DNA of 64,000 bases from Tupaia tana (lineage: Eukaryota; Chordata; Mammalia; Scandentia; Tupaiidae): NCBI GenBank assembly GCA_026018925.1, contig JAKSZU010000006.1, positions 130,923,592 to 130,987,591 of the forward strand, read 5' to 3'. Each line of letters opens with the position of its first letter. Within the stretch, counting starts at the first letter, position 1. Shown here piece after piece: positions 31,181 through 41,701 of the stretch. The notes under the pieces are model-generated. The model did no database searches, was not told the DNA's origin, and worked only from the letters and a program-made list of their open reading frames with translations. Both the position numbers and the translations under genes were made by a program.

Positions 31181-31716
31181 GTAACCTAATATCAATCCTT
31201 TTAATCTGTGAACATGGGATGTCCTCCCATTTTTTGGTCTTCTTTAGTTTCTTCCATCAGTTTTTTATAATTTTCACTGCAGAGATCTTTTATCTTTTCG
31301 TTTAATTTTTTTTTTCTAGATGGGTTGTTTTTGTGAGTGTATATGTGGCTGTTACAAATAGGATTCCCTTCTTGATTTCTTTTTCAGCTAGTGAAATGCT
31401 ACTGATTTTTCCTATGTTGATCTTGTACCCTGCTACTTTATTGAATTCATTTATCATTTCTAAGTGTTTTCTGGTAAATATTTTAAGATTTTCTATCCTA
31501 TGATCATGTCATCTGAAAACAGTGACAATTTAACTTCTTTCCACTTCGGATGCCTTTTATTTCCCTGTTTTGTCTGATTGCATTGGCTAGGACTTCCAGT
31601 ACCTCATTGAACAGGAGTGGAGAACGTGAACATCCTGTTGATGTTTTTAGAAGAAACTCTTCCAACTTTTCCCCATTCTGTTGATGTTAGTTGTAAATCT
31701 ACTGCTTGATTTTGTT

Positions 31717-31775
<59 letters not shown>

Positions 31776-31805
31776 AGGGAGGGAGGGAGGGAGGGAGGAA
31801 GGAAA
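31717..31805. repeat. (AAAG)n then (GGGA)n microsatellite
   Basis: Fifteen AAAG units followed by about seven GGGA units directly at the end of the L1 fragment. The highly charged open frame across it is low complexity, not a gene. Confidence 0.97.
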
Positions 31806-31812
31806 GAAGTCA

Positions 31813-32020
31813 TTAAGGGCTATCTCCCATGTAACAGTGGTGTGCTGTACAAAGAAAAGCCAGATTCTACACAGTGACCGCAGTTTAAGTCTCTGGCCTG
31901 GTTAGCCATAAACTCACTAGGCAAGTATGCGAGTGCTCAGGAGCCAATGGGCCAGAGGAGTGGACGAAGAGGAGTCTGGTATGACCAAACCCCGTGGACA
32001 GTGCTGATCTCTCTCTCTCC
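31813..32020 (+). mobile_element. type D SINE
   Basis: GTGGTGTGCTGTACAAAG head, CAGTTTAAGTCTCTGG box, GGAGCCAATGGGCCAGAGG body, and CCAAACCCCGTGGACAGTGC as in other D copies. Confidence 0.55.
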
Positions 32021-32126
32021 TTCTTTGATATAACTTTGGATATTCTCTTTGATTCTGTACCTGAACTCTAAGTAGTATTCTCTTCACGGTTAATTGCAAA
32101 ATGCAGTCTAAAACTTTATCAAAGAA

Positions 32127-32377
32127 TTTTTTTTGGAGAGGCTTTTGCTATAGGGCATGTGCGCTCGCCAGAAAGACAGAGACAGAGAGACAGAAAGCGA
32201 GAAATCACCCCCCAGGGGGCATGGCCATGCCACAGTTCCTTCTCCATTCTCCTCTCAGGATCTTGGGCATGCACACATGCGCGCCTGGCATGAGTTTAAG
32301 CCACCGGGTCCGGGACTCAAACCGCAGTAGACTACATGGGAGTCCAGCGACATAGCCATTATGCTAACTACTGGTCC
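32127..32377 (-). mobile_element. type A SINE, young
   Basis: Target duplication TCAAAGAA at 32117-32124 and 32379-32386. ACCGGGTCCGGGACTC is intact. Confidence 0.92.
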
Positions 32378-32537
32378 CTCAAAGAACTTTTTGTACTCAG
32401 TTACATTAAGATTTGCTGACTATCTTGTGCTTGGAATGGCTCTTTATCCATACATGATTTTGTAACATTGTGCATTATGCTTTGGTCATTTGAAAAATAT
32501 CCTGAATTATGCTGATTTTTCAAATGTTAACATATCT

Positions 32538-32804
32538 GGGAACCAGCAGTTAGCGTAATGGCTATGTCGCTGAACTCCCACGTAGTCAACCGCGGTTCGC
32601 ATCCTGAACCTGGTGGCTTAAAACTCACTCCAGGCGCATGTGCGTGTGTGCCCAAGATCCCCAGAGGAGAATGGAGGAGAAGGGACTGCGGTGTGACCAT
32701 CCCCCCTGGGGGGTGATTTCTCGCTTTCTGTCTCTCTGTCTCTCTCTGTCTGTCTGGCGAGCGCACGTGCCCTATAGCGAAAACCTCTCCAAAACAAAAA
32801 AAAA
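32538..32804 (+). mobile_element. type A SINE, young
   Basis: Perfect 12-bp target duplication GTTAACATATCT at 32526-32537 and 32805-32816. Head GGGAACCAGCAGTTAGCGTA has an intact A box. Confidence 0.95.
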
Positions 32805-32816
32805 GTTAACATATCT

Positions 32817-33388
32817 CATTACATAATTTTGAAACATCACATTTGCTAATACTAACACTGATCTCATCAGATAAATATTGGGAAGCTGTCAAGCTCATAG
32901 AGGTGAATACAAATTTTCCAAATTTCTAATTTTTGTATGAAAGCTCAAATTTTATTAGTGACGACAAATGTTGCCAGGTGTTTCCTTGAAGTGACAGGAT
33001 TACTTGGTTTATTTTTATTTTTTTTAATGTCTACCAAAAACCCAAGTTGGAATAAGATTTATTTTTCTCGGTCACTTTTTCAAGCAAAAATTGTGGTCCA
33101 GGAAAAAACAAAAACAAAACAAAACAAAAACACACACACACACACACACACACAATCAGTTCAGTTTGCTTATTCAAATAACCACAAAGGTGTCTTTCCT
33201 TGAGCCAACTGAAGTACTTTGGTTTATGATGGAAGTGCTTTATGAGTTCTTTTTATATTGTTACACAAAACGTTAAACAGATGTGTACTGAAGAGTCAAA
33301 ACTTAATAAACTCAGTAATTTTTACCCTCTCCTTGAGAATCTATTTTAAAGTGAAGTTGGAATTTTTTAAAAAAAGCTATAAGAATAA
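32817..33388. other. unique-looking sequence
   Basis: Contains a (CA)n at 33130-33154 after an AAAAC-rich run. No gene. Confidence 0.5.
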
Positions 33389-33469
33389 GGGGCATCAGTT
33401 GGTATGGTGCTTAGGGTGCTAGACTTCCACATGGCTGACTGAAGTTTGAATCCTGGACCTGGCAGCTTG

Positions 33470-33503
<34 letters not shown>

Positions 33504-33571
33504 GGTGAGTGCAAACTTTTAAAAATGACAATAAAAAATAAAATAAATGGAATAATTCCTTAAAAAAAAAA
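33389..33571 (+). mobile_element. type B SINE
   Basis: Head GGGGCATCAGTTGGTATGG; (CT)n at 33473-33495; tail TAATTCCTTAAAAAA. Confidence 0.85.
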
Positions 33572-33658
33572 ACTGCAAGAGCGATAATGGTGAATAACAT
33601 GACTCAAGGTGAGTTTGGTCTACCTTGTATCTTGATTGTGCCAGAGTTACAGCAGGGT

Positions 33659-33823
33659 TTTTTGTTTTTTTTTTTCTTTTCTCTTTTTTTTTCTTTATTT
33701 CTTCCTTTCTTTCTTTTTAAAATTTGTACTAGTGTGTTTTTCAAGCCACCAGGTCTGGTACTCAAACCATGCAGTCAGCCATGTGGGATCCAGCTGCCTT
33801 AACCATCAAACCACTAAATGGCC
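33659..33823 (-). mobile_element. tRNA SINE with body missing
   Basis: The head (GTGGGATCCAGCTGCCTTAACC) and part of the body are joined to a long T/C-rich tail. About 120 bp of the normal body is absent. Flanks GTTACAGCAGGGTTT and GTGACAGCAAGTTT look like the target duplication. Confidence 0.7.
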
Positions 33824-33944
33824 CAAGTGACAGCAAGTTTACCTGACATTATTTTTATATTTTGAGTATACTCATCAACAGAATAAGAAAAGCAGTTAAT
33901 GTCTTTGTATTATTTGGAAGTGTGTTTGTTTTAGCTTATTTATT

Positions 33945-34140
33945 ATTTATTCCATTACAGACAGACAGAGACACAGACAGACAGGGACTTCCAACAGAGA
34001 CTTCAGGCCATGGTCCAACCTCAGTCTCAACCAGTCCAGATCATGGGCATGCCTGTACATGACCCTGGTATGCTCAGGGAGGCCTCAAGAGTTGAACTGA
34101 GGACCTTTCCTATGTGGGTCCAGTGGTGTTAGTGCTAAAA
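33945..34140 (-). mobile_element. type C/D SINE, old
   Basis: ACAGACAGACAGAGACAC tail side, CAACCTCAGTCTCAACCAG body, GGGCATGCCTGTACATGACC; head GTTGAACTGAGGACC. The 7SL part is weak. Confidence 0.45.
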
Positions 34141-34234
34141 ATATTTTTTGACTGCCATAGCCAGTCAGAGGGTATCAGGGAACCCCATTAGGCCACAGAC
34201 CAGCAGACTATATTTTGAGAACAGCTGCTCTATC

Positions 34235-34855
34235 TAAACATTGAATAGTACCAGGACTCAGTTCTTGGATCTGGTCTTCCCAATTTATTCTCAATCCTTC
34301 GGAAATTTCATCTTGTCTATATCTTTAAATATGATTTATCTGCACCTAAATTTATATCTTCACCTTGAATCTGTCCTAGTGACTGGATATCTATAGGTAT
34401 TTCAAAGTGAACATCCTCAAACAAAATACCTGATGTTGCTGTCTTTCCCCGATTTAATATTTTTGCATTCTTTTAGATCTCATTTTATAGTTTCATTTTC
34501 TGTCCAGTTGTTCAGGCAGAAAATCTTTGAGCCATCGTTCATTTCTTCTTTCATACCTCACATTCAATCTGTCAACCACCTTTTCTTAATAGATTCAGAA
34601 CCCAGATTTTGGCCATTTCTTATCATCTGCCTTGCTACTTCCTGAAAGGTCCAAGCCACCATCGTATCCTGCCTAGCTTATTGCATTACTTTCCTAAATG
34701 GTCTGTTTCTTTTCTTGGCTATATATGTTTTGTTTTTCAACATAGCAACTAGGGTAATCCTTTTCAAAGGTCAGATCAAGTCACTTCTTGGCTCAAAATC
34801 TTCTAAGGTCTTCTCATGTCACTCAGAATAAAAGCCAGAATTCTTGGTGGTATAC
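34235..34855 (+). mobile_element. L2/CR1-type LINE fragment
   Basis: GGACTCAGTTCTTGGATCTG, CCTAAATTTATATCTTCACC, CACATTCAATCTGTCAACC and TCAGAATAAAAGCCAG follow the L2 order. Uninterrupted and strongly diverged. Confidence 0.65.
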
Positions 34856-35566
34856 TAATTACCGATTCTTACATAAAAATCAACACCAAAACTTAACATC
34901 TTAAAACAGTATTTGTTTTATTTGTTCTTAATTCCATGGATTAGAACAATCTAGGCTATATTCAAGTGAGAGATTCATGTACTGGTCTTGTCTGAAGTAA
35001 CCCATGGGATTGAAGTAGCTTGCCTGGGTCTACCTAGGTCATATAATAAAATTTCACTTACAGGCCTGGTGCTTAGTGCTGCTGTTGGTGGAGCCATGTG
35101 GTTTCAGCCTGTGTCAAACTAACCCAGACTTTCTCACATGGCAATCTCAAGGCTGTAAAAACAAGCAGGGAGGGCTGGCAGGTAGTGTGGTGGTTAAGGC
35201 AGGTGGACTCCCACATGGCTGAGCGCAGTTCAAGTCCCGGACCTACCAGCTTGCTTTCTCATTTTCCTTCTCTCTCTCCCTCTCTCTCTTTCTCTCTGTT
35301 TCTCTCTGGTCAACTTAAAAATAAAATAAAATAAAATAAGATAAGATAAAATAAAATAAAATAGAATAAAATAATGACAATGAGTAAAATTGAATAAAAT
35401 AATCTTTAAAGAATAAAAAAGAGCAGGGCAATCACAGGGCTAAGTCTAGAGTCAGTGTGGAAAGGCATTACACATAGATGTGGATCCATCGTGTGCCAGG
35501 TGTGCCAGGAGTAGGACAGGGGGGCAGTCTACCATGGGATCAGGTTCTCAAGAGATATATTGTCTA
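34856..35566. other. old repeat of uncertain family, split by a B SINE
   Basis: TTAACATCTTAAAACAGTATTTG, GCTTGCCTGGGTCTACC and GGCAATCACAGGGC suggest an ancient DNA-transposon- or LTR-like element that I cannot name. Confidence 0.3.
35172..35418 (+). mobile_element. type B SINE with (AAAAT)n tail
   Basis: The AT-rich end has grown into AAAAT and AAGAT repeats (35320-35390). Confidence 0.9.
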
Positions 35567-35580
35567 ATGAGAATTTCTTT

Positions 35581-35849
35581 TTTTTTTTTTTTTTTTTGAG
35601 AGATTTTCTCTATAGGGCACATGCGCTCACCAAACAGACAGAGAGAGACATAGACACAGAAAGCGAGAAATCACCCCCCAGGGGGGATGGTCACGCCGCA
35701 ATCCCTTCTCCTCCATTCTTCTCTCGGGATCTTGGGCATGCACGCACATGCGCCCGGCGTGAGTTTTAAGCTACCGGGTCCGGGACATGAACTGCGGTCG
35801 ACTACGTGGGAGTCCAGCGACATAGCCATTACGCTAACTGCTGGTTCCC
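35581..35849 (-). mobile_element. type A SINE, young, perfect target duplication
   Basis: ATGAGAATTTCTTT is identical at 35567-35580 and 35850-35863. GCCCGGCGTGAG, CCGGGTCCGGGAC and GGTCGACTACGTGG keep their CpGs. A candidate recent, possibly polymorphic insertion. Confidence 0.95.
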
Positions 35850-35867
35850 ATGAGAATTTCTTTAAAA

Positions 35868-36103
35868 TTTGGCCAGAGTGTACATGCACTCACTGGAGAG
35901 AGACAGAAAGAGAGAAAGATAGTGAGAATGGGGAATGGTCACTCTTCAGTTCCTTCTCCTTTATTTCTTCCTCCTTTCAGGATTTTGGGCAAGCATGCAC
36001 ACATATCTGGTGTGTTTTTCAAGCTGCTGGGTCTGGGACTCAAATTGCACAGATGGCTATGTGGGATTCAGCCACCTTAACCACCATGCCGTGGGCTAGA
36101 CCC
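35868..36103 (-). mobile_element. type A SINE, older
   Basis: Lacks the GCTATAGGGC end and part of the C-rich block. Head GCCGTGGGCTAGACCCC. Confidence 0.8.
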
Positions 36104-36111
36104 CACTAATT

Positions 36112-36287
36112 TTTTAAAAAATAATTATTTTATTTGATTATTTATTATCATCAATTTTTAAATTTGACCAGAGAGAGATAGAGAAAGAGAGGGAAAGTGA
36201 GAAAGCAAGCCACTAGGTCCAAGACTCGAACCACAGTCAGCCCTATGGGAGTCCAGAGCCCCAACCATGATGCCACCTGCCAGCCCT
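36112..36287 (-). mobile_element. type B SINE
   Basis: Head side ATGCCACCTGCCAGCCC; next to the type C copy that follows. Confidence 0.9.
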
Positions 36288-36291
36288 CCCA

Positions 36292-36716
36292 CTGAAAAAT
36301 GTAAAACTTATTATTAAAGATATAGCGAAGGAGAGGTACAGAGAGAAAGGAATAGGTCTTATCGACAGGGTCTCTTCATGCCACAATCCTTTTGCTTCAG
36401 CCTTCTAGTTAACTAGGACCACAGGCGTGTGCCACCATGACTAGTCTATTTTTTAAAGAATTATTTATTTAATTTCATTTATTCATTCACTTATTTTTTA
36501 ATTTGACCAGAGAGAGACAGAGAGAGAAGAGAGAGAGATAGAGGGAAAGTGAGAAAGCAAGCCACCAGGTCTGGGACTCGAACTGTGGTCGGCCACGTGG
36601 GAGTGTCCAGCCAGCACCTTAACTACCACACCACCTGATTCTGAATCTAGACCTCCTCTCTGGCTCCATCATTGTGCAGCAGTGCCCATCAGCTGTGCCA
36701 CCACTACTGGGCCTTG
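36292..36716 (-). mobile_element. type C SINE (clearest tRNA/7SL chimera), split by a B SINE
   Basis: Minus strand, 36448 to 36350: GTCATGGTGGCACACGCCTG, then GGTCCTAGTTAACTAG and AAGGCTGAAGCAAAAGG. This aligns along its length with the Alu/7SL CGTGGTGGCACACGCCTGTA block. The tRNA-like head is at 36641-36716 (AGTAGTGGTGGCACAGCTGA). The B SINE (36449-36640) separates head and 7SL half. Confidence 0.75.
36449..36640 (-). mobile_element. type B SINE inside a type C SINE
   Basis: Complete antisense copy with two GAGA expansions. Shows that B insertions are younger than the C family. Confidence 0.9.
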
Positions 36717-36839
36717 GTTTGATTTTTATTAATACCATGAACCATTAATTTTAAACAATGGCAATGATAATATACTCTTTCCTGAAAAATTATTTTGTGG
36801 TTTAAATTCTAAATAATTCTTATAAATACTATTTTTTTA

Positions 36840-37070
36840 TTTGCTTGCTTGCTTGCTTGCTTGCTTTCGTTCTTTCTTTCTCATAAGAAAGAGAAAGATC
36901 CACCACAGGGTATTCATACTGCAGTCCACCCCAACCTCAGCCAGCCAGGAACAAGAACATGCACCTATGTATCAGGTGTGTAAAGTGAGACCTCCGACCA
37001 GAACTCAAGACCGTCCCATATGGCTTTAGCATTACAGCGTGTTACAGTACTGCTGTGCTTCTGTGACTGG
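36840..37070 (-). mobile_element. type C SINE with (TGCT)n
   Basis: A TTGC tetranucleotide run (36841-36866) stands at its tail. Then CTCATAAGAAAGAG, CAACCTCAGCCAGCCAGG, and a head GTACTGCTGTGCTTCTGTGAC. Confidence 0.55.
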
Positions 37071-37164
37071 CCTATTAAATTATAATACATGTCTACTTTA
37101 AATTACCACATCTTATTACTTCTTAAGTTAGCATTCTATTTTACAGTATTTGGAAATTATCTAG

Positions 37165-37416
37165 GGTTGGCTCCATAACCTAGTGGTTAAGAGAGTTTAA
37201 TCCCACACGGCTAACTGAGCTGTTCAAATCCCAGCCCAGTGGCTTGAAAAACACCCTGGTTATGTATGTGTATGTACTCAAAATCCTGACAAGATGGAGA
37301 AATGAAGGAGAAAGGATTGCTGCATGACTATGCCCCACTGGCAGTGCTACCTCCCTCTCTCCCTTCTTTCTGTCTCTTTGTCTTACTCTGGCACAAACAC
37401 TCTGACAATTAAAGAA
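37165..37416 (+). mobile_element. type A' SINE
   Basis: Very clear A' head: GGCTCCATAACCTAGTGGTT, AAGAGAGTTTAATCCCACACG. The first bases match the type D head and the tRNA-Arg-like start, linking these lineages. Confidence 0.88.
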
Positions 37417-37649
37417 AATAGAAGTTGTCTAAATTATCCTTTTTTGTAGATATTTTTCTTTTATTAATACTTATTGTTATTAGGCAATTAATTACATAAA
37501 GTGTAGTAATCTATCATAGATAAAGGACCATGGTTCAAAGTGTTAGATAAACACAAAAATCATTAAATAAGTAGTTATGCTTTTTTTTTTCCCTTTTCTG
37601 TACTAAAGCATTTATTCTGTATTTTTTTCATTATTTTCTCTTGGAAATT
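37417..37649. other. unique-looking AT-rich sequence
   Basis: Nothing recognised. Confidence 0.45.
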
Positions 37650-37877
37650 TATTTTTTGAGAGAGATTTTTGCTATAGGGCGCATGTGCTCACCAGAGAGG
37701 CAGAAAGCGAGAAATATCCCCCCCTCCCCGCTGGGGGGATGGCCACACCACAATCCCTTCTCCATTCTCCTCTTGGGATCCTGGGCCCAGCTTGAGGTTT
37801 AAGCCGCCACATCTGGGACTCCAACAGCTGTTGACTTGGAGTCCAAGGACATAACCACGATACCCACTGCTGATCCC
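37650..37877 (-). mobile_element. type A SINE
   Basis: Lacks about 15 bp of the GCACGCACGC part. C7/G6 block at 37717-37739. Confidence 0.9.
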
Positions 37878-37887
37878 CTCTTGGTAT

Positions 37888-38144
37888 TTTTTTTTTTTTA
37901 AGAGGTTTTTGCTATATGGAGTGTGCGCTCACCAGAAAGAGAAAGAGAGAGACAGAGATACAGAAAGCGAGAGATTACCCCCCAAGGGGGATGGCCATGC
38001 CACAATCCCTTCTCTTCCATTCTCTTCTTGGGATCTTGGGCATGCACACACAGCATGAGTTTAAGCCACGGGGTCCGGGACTCGAACCACAGTTGACTAC
38101 ATGAGAGTCCAAAAACAAAGCCATTATGCCGACTGCTGGTCCCC
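37888..38144 (-). mobile_element. type A SINE
   Basis: Same orientation as the previous copy, separated only by a poly(T) tail: two A copies in tandem. Confidence 0.9.
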
Positions 38145-38393
38145 CATGGCAATTTTATATAGAACTTCAAGAGAAAAAATTTTATGCATCTTTTTCAGGC
38201 CATTATTATCATTCATTTTATTTCATGGGATTTGTGACTAGGAATCATTTTTTCATGTCACAGATGTAGGTGTTAGAAAATTATCTACTTGAAAGACAAA
38301 AGTTTCTGGAGATAGATGTTGATGATAGTTGTCAGAGATTTTAATGTATTTAATGCCACAGAGTTGTACACATACAAGAGGATAAAAATATTG

Positions 38394-38484
38394 GGACCAG
38401 CAGGTGGTGTGGTGGTTGAGGCAATGGACATTCCCACATGGCTGACCACGGTTCAGGTCTCGGACGTGGCAGCTTGCTTTCTCA

Positions 38485-38539
<55 letters not shown>

Positions 38540-38609
38540 CTCTCTTTGGTCAAATTTAAAATAAATGAATGAATAAATAAAATTAAATAAAAAATAATTC
38601 TACAAAAAG
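38394..38609 (+). mobile_element. type B SINE with long (CT)n
   Basis: Target duplication AGGATAAAAATATT (38380-38393) and AGGCTAAAACTATT (38610-38623). The CT stretch has expanded to about 47 bases (38489-38535). Confidence 0.93.
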
Positions 38610-38670
38610 AGGCTAAAACTATTAAAGTGGCTTATATCATAGACATTTTGCCACAATTAAAAAGCAACAA

Positions 38671-38811
38671 CAGGCCAGCAGATAGCCCAGTGGTTGAGGT
38701 GCCACATGGCCAACTGCAGTTCTAGTTCCAGATCTGTCAGCTTGAAAATCATGACAGACCTGTGTGCCTGCATGTTCAAAATACCAAAAGAAGAACAGAG
38801 GAGAAAGGATA
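38671..38811 (+). mobile_element. type A/A' SINE, 3' part missing
   Basis: Head GGCCAGCAGATAGCCCAGTG through the body GAACAGAGGAGAAAGGATAG, then directly L1 sequence. The 3' half is gone, which points to a later deletion. Confidence 0.75.
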
Positions 38812-39419
38812 GTGGGTAAATACTCAAAAGTGGGATTACTGAATCTTACGGCAGTTCTATTTGTAAATTTTTGAGGAAACTCCATATTGTTTTCTACAGG
38901 GGTTATACTAATTTACATTCCCAGAAACAGTCCAGAAGGGTTCCTCTTTCACCATAGCCTCACCACCATTTGTTGTTCTTCATTTTCATTTATCATAGCC
39001 GTTCTGACTGGGGTTAAGTAATACCTAATTTTAGTTTTGATTTGCATTTCCCTGAGGTATGACATGTCCAGTATGTTTTTATATGTTTTCTATTCATTCA
39101 TATGTCTTCCTTTGAGAGTTGTCTGCATGTCAATTGCTCATTTTTAAACTGAATTATTAGGGTTTTGGTGGATGGACTGCTTGAGTTCCCTATATATTCT
39201 GGTTACTCATCTTTTATCTGGAGTGTCGTTTGCATTCTACAGGATGTTCCTCTTGCTATTGTTTCCTTTGCCATGCAGAAACTTTTCAGTGTGATATGAT
39301 CCCACTTACCTATTTTAGCTGCACTTTAGGGGCCTTATTTAAGAAATATTTACTTACCCCAAAGTCTTCAAGTGGTTTCTCCTATGCTGTCCACAAGTAG
39401 TCTTATAATTTGTGGTTTC

Positions 39420-39666
39420 GGGGTCAGCAGGTGGCATGGTGGTTAAGGTGTCGGACTCCCATGTGGCTGCCCATGGTTAGAGCCCTGGACCCAGCAGCTT
39501 GAAACTCACCCTGGGTATGTGCGCATGCAGACCCAAAATCCTGAGAGGAGAATGGAGGAGAAGGGATTGTGGTATGGCCATGCCCCCTGTGGGGAGTGAT
39601 TTCTTGCTTTCTTTCTGTCTCTGTCTCTCCAACAAGCACATATGCCCTATAGCAAAAATCTCTCAA

Positions 39667-39710
<44 letters not shown>

Positions 39711-39713
39711 CAA
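39420..39713 (+). mobile_element. type A SINE with (AAT)n tail, in L1
   Basis: Head GGGGTCAGCAGGTGGCATGG; the tail is 14 AAT units (39665-39706) then ACAACAAT. Confidence 0.93.
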
Positions 39714-39919
39714 TATCTTCAGGCTTTATATTTAGAGCTTTCATCATTTTGTTTACTTTTGTTAGTGGTAAGAGCTAAAAGTCAAATTTTCTGCAAGCGA
39801 ATATTCAGTTCTTCCAGAACCATCTGCTAAAGAGACTTTCTTTTCCCCACTGGATTTTCATGTGTCCTTTGTAACAAATCAGTTGATATATATGTTTTTA
39901 GATTTATTTCTGGATTTTT

Positions 39920-40109
39920 TTAAAGAATTACTTTATTTAACTTTTATTTATTTATTTAAATTTGACCAGAGAGGGACAGAATGAGAGTCAGAGAGAGAGA
40001 CAGAGACAGAGAGAGAAAGTGAGAAAGCAAGCCACCAGGTACAGGACTTGAACCACAGTTGTCCATTTAGGAGTCCAGTGCCCTTAACCACCACACCACC
40101 TGCTGGCCC
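39920..40109 (-). mobile_element. type B SINE in L1
   Basis: TTCTGGATT stands on both sides (39908-39916 and 40112-40120). Confidence 0.92.
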
Positions 40110-40184
40110 CAATTCTGGATTCTTTATTCTGTTCCATTGGACTATGTGTCTGTTTTGTATCAGTACCATGTTGGGTTTTTTTCC

Positions 40185-40719
40185 TAATAGAGAGATTTTT
40201 GCAGAAATGCTCCATTCCCTGGCCCCAATTGCAATCCAAGCCCACCTGCTAGTGGAGTCCTAAGAAGGTGCCAAGCTCTCCGGGCTTCAGGTGAGGTTGG
40301 GATGGAAGCTCCAAAGTTTTCTCTAATGTAGAATATTGGTATACTTCCCCACCATAGTGTTAACTCCATACCCATTTCATTGTTCTTTTGTAGGTGGGGA
40401 GTTTTGAGGTCCAAGGTAGACATGAAATTTAGAGTTCTAGAGGAAAGGTCCTCTTGCCTCTGACTCAGTGGTGAGGGAAGGCTCTGGAGCCCCACTGAGT
40501 TCAGATGATTGAGTCTCTCCTTATTTTTTTAGGTAGAAATTCTGTGTTCCGGAAGTTCCTACAAGTCTTTTTCTTACACTTTGCCAGTCTCACTTAACTC
40601 CTCTACTGGAATTATTGGCTTTTTTAAAAATTTATTTATTTTTAGAAGAATTATTTTATTTAACTTCATTTATTTATTTTAATTTACCAGAGAGGGACAG
40701 AGCTAGAGAGAGATAGAGG

Positions 40720-40761
<42 letters not shown>

Positions 40762-40950
40762 TGAGAAAACAAGTCACCAGGACTCAAATCGTGGCTGGCT
40801 ATGTGGGTGTTCAGCACCCTTAACCACCGTGCCACTCTCTGGCCCCTGATGTGTAGGCATTTATTGAACTGTTTTAATTTTTCATACCAGAAAGATGCCA
40901 CTATGAGTGTTTCTAGTTGGCCATCTTGCCTCCCTCTCCTCCCTGACTTT
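40185..40950 (-). mobile_element. L1 5' UTR region, antisense
   Basis: Near 40911-40942 the minus strand reads GGGAGGCAAGATGGCCAACT, the start of L1 5' ends (GGAGCCAAGATGGCCGAAT). The part to its left (CTCAGTGGTGAGGGAAGG) fits L1 5' UTR. It directly adjoins 3' L1 sequence, so ORF1 and ORF2 are missing between them, or two L1 copies met. Confidence 0.5.
40622..40845 (-). mobile_element. type B SINE with (GA)n
   Basis: GA run of about 36 bases (40721-40756); head GTGCCACTCTCTGGCCCC. Sits inside the L1 5' region. Confidence 0.9.
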
Positions 40951-41097
40951 TCATTTTAATTGAAGCATTATTTCAAATAAAGTGTTATAGTGCAATGCTT
41001 ACTTTATAATAATCTGAGATATGTTTGATAAGCCTTTGCTTCAACTTTCAGCTTCCATCATGGCCTCTTCTGGTAGCATGTAAGATGTATGTGTGCT

Positions 41098-41329
41098 GGG
41101 ACCAGCAGTTAGCGTAATGGCTATGTCACTGAACTCCCATGTAGTTGACTGAGGTTCAACTCCCGGAACCCAGTGGCTTAAACTCATGCTGGGCCCATGT
41201 GCATGCATGCCCAAGATCCCTAGAGGAGAATGGAGGAGAAGAGATTGCGGCATGGCCCTCCCCGCGGGGGTTGATTTCTCGCTTTCTATCTCTTTGTCTC
41301 TCTCTGTCTTTCTGCGAAAAAAAAAAAAA
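41098..41329 (+). mobile_element. type A SINE ending early in poly(A)
   Basis: Target duplication AGATGTATGTGTGC (41083-41096) and AGATGTATGTGCGC (41330-41343). The copy stops after CTGTCTTTCTGCG and goes straight into A14. The normal CGCACGCGCCCTATAGC end is absent, yet the insertion looks complete. Confidence 0.93.
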
Positions 41330-41459
41330 AGATGTATGTGCGCAAAGCAGAAACCTCAGCTAAACACATTAAATCTGAAATATGATCAGTGACACTTCTC
41401 TCTTTTCCTTATATAGAATAGATAACATTCCTTTTCAAAGATGGCATTCAGGGAACACG

Positions 41460-41551
41460 CTATTTTTTTTTTTAGAGAATTATTTATTTATTATTAGTAT
41501 TTTAAAATTTTGACCAGAGAGTGAGCAAGCCACCAGGTCTGACACTTAAAC
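41460..41551 (-). mobile_element. type B SINE, head missing
   Basis: AT-rich end, GACCAGAGAGTGAGCAAGCC and the reversed B box (GACACTTAAACTC) are present; the head beyond 41551 is gone. Confidence 0.8.
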
Positions 41552-41667
41552 TCTGACTGTGGTGTGGCCATCCTCCCTGGGGGATGATTTCTCACTTTCT
41601 GTCTCTTTGTCTCTCTCTGTCTCTCTGGTGAGTGCATGTGCCCTATACCAAAAATCTGTCTCAGAAA

Positions 41668-41701
<34 letters not shown>

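Larger units (their letters stand above)
29452..31715 (-). mobile_element. L1 LINE, antisense, split by SINEs
   Basis: 29452-29838 matches the 3' part of L1 (TATTGTGAATAATACTGC, CCAGTAGAAGGATTACTGG). 30104-30222 and 31185-31715 match the reverse transcriptase end of ORF2 (GTGATTTCATTGAATCTGAG, GTCATCTGAAAACAGTGAC, GCCTTTTATTTCCCTG). A SINE sits between the first two pieces, and L1 sequence is missing there. A cluster of three SINEs (30236-31180) lies between a repeated (AC)CAATATCAAT/CTAATATCAAT of the L1. 5'-truncated, no ORF left. Confidence 0.85.
38812..40184 (-). mobile_element. L1 LINE 3' part, antisense, split by SINEs
   Basis: 38812-39419, 39714-39919 and 40110-40184 read in L1 order (GTGGGATTACTGAATCTTACGG split, TTTTGATTTGCATTTCCCTG, TTCCTTTGCCATGCAGAAAC, ATTCTGTTCCATTGGACTATG split). 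Two SINEs interrupt it. Confidence 0.85.

Noticed and set aside
31681-31905. Lysine/glutamate-rich open frame
   Set aside because: It is a translation of the (AAAG)n/(GGGA)n microsatellite.
33965-33990. GACA-rich stretch resembling a satellite
   Set aside because: It is the CT-rich part of an antisense old SINE, not an array.
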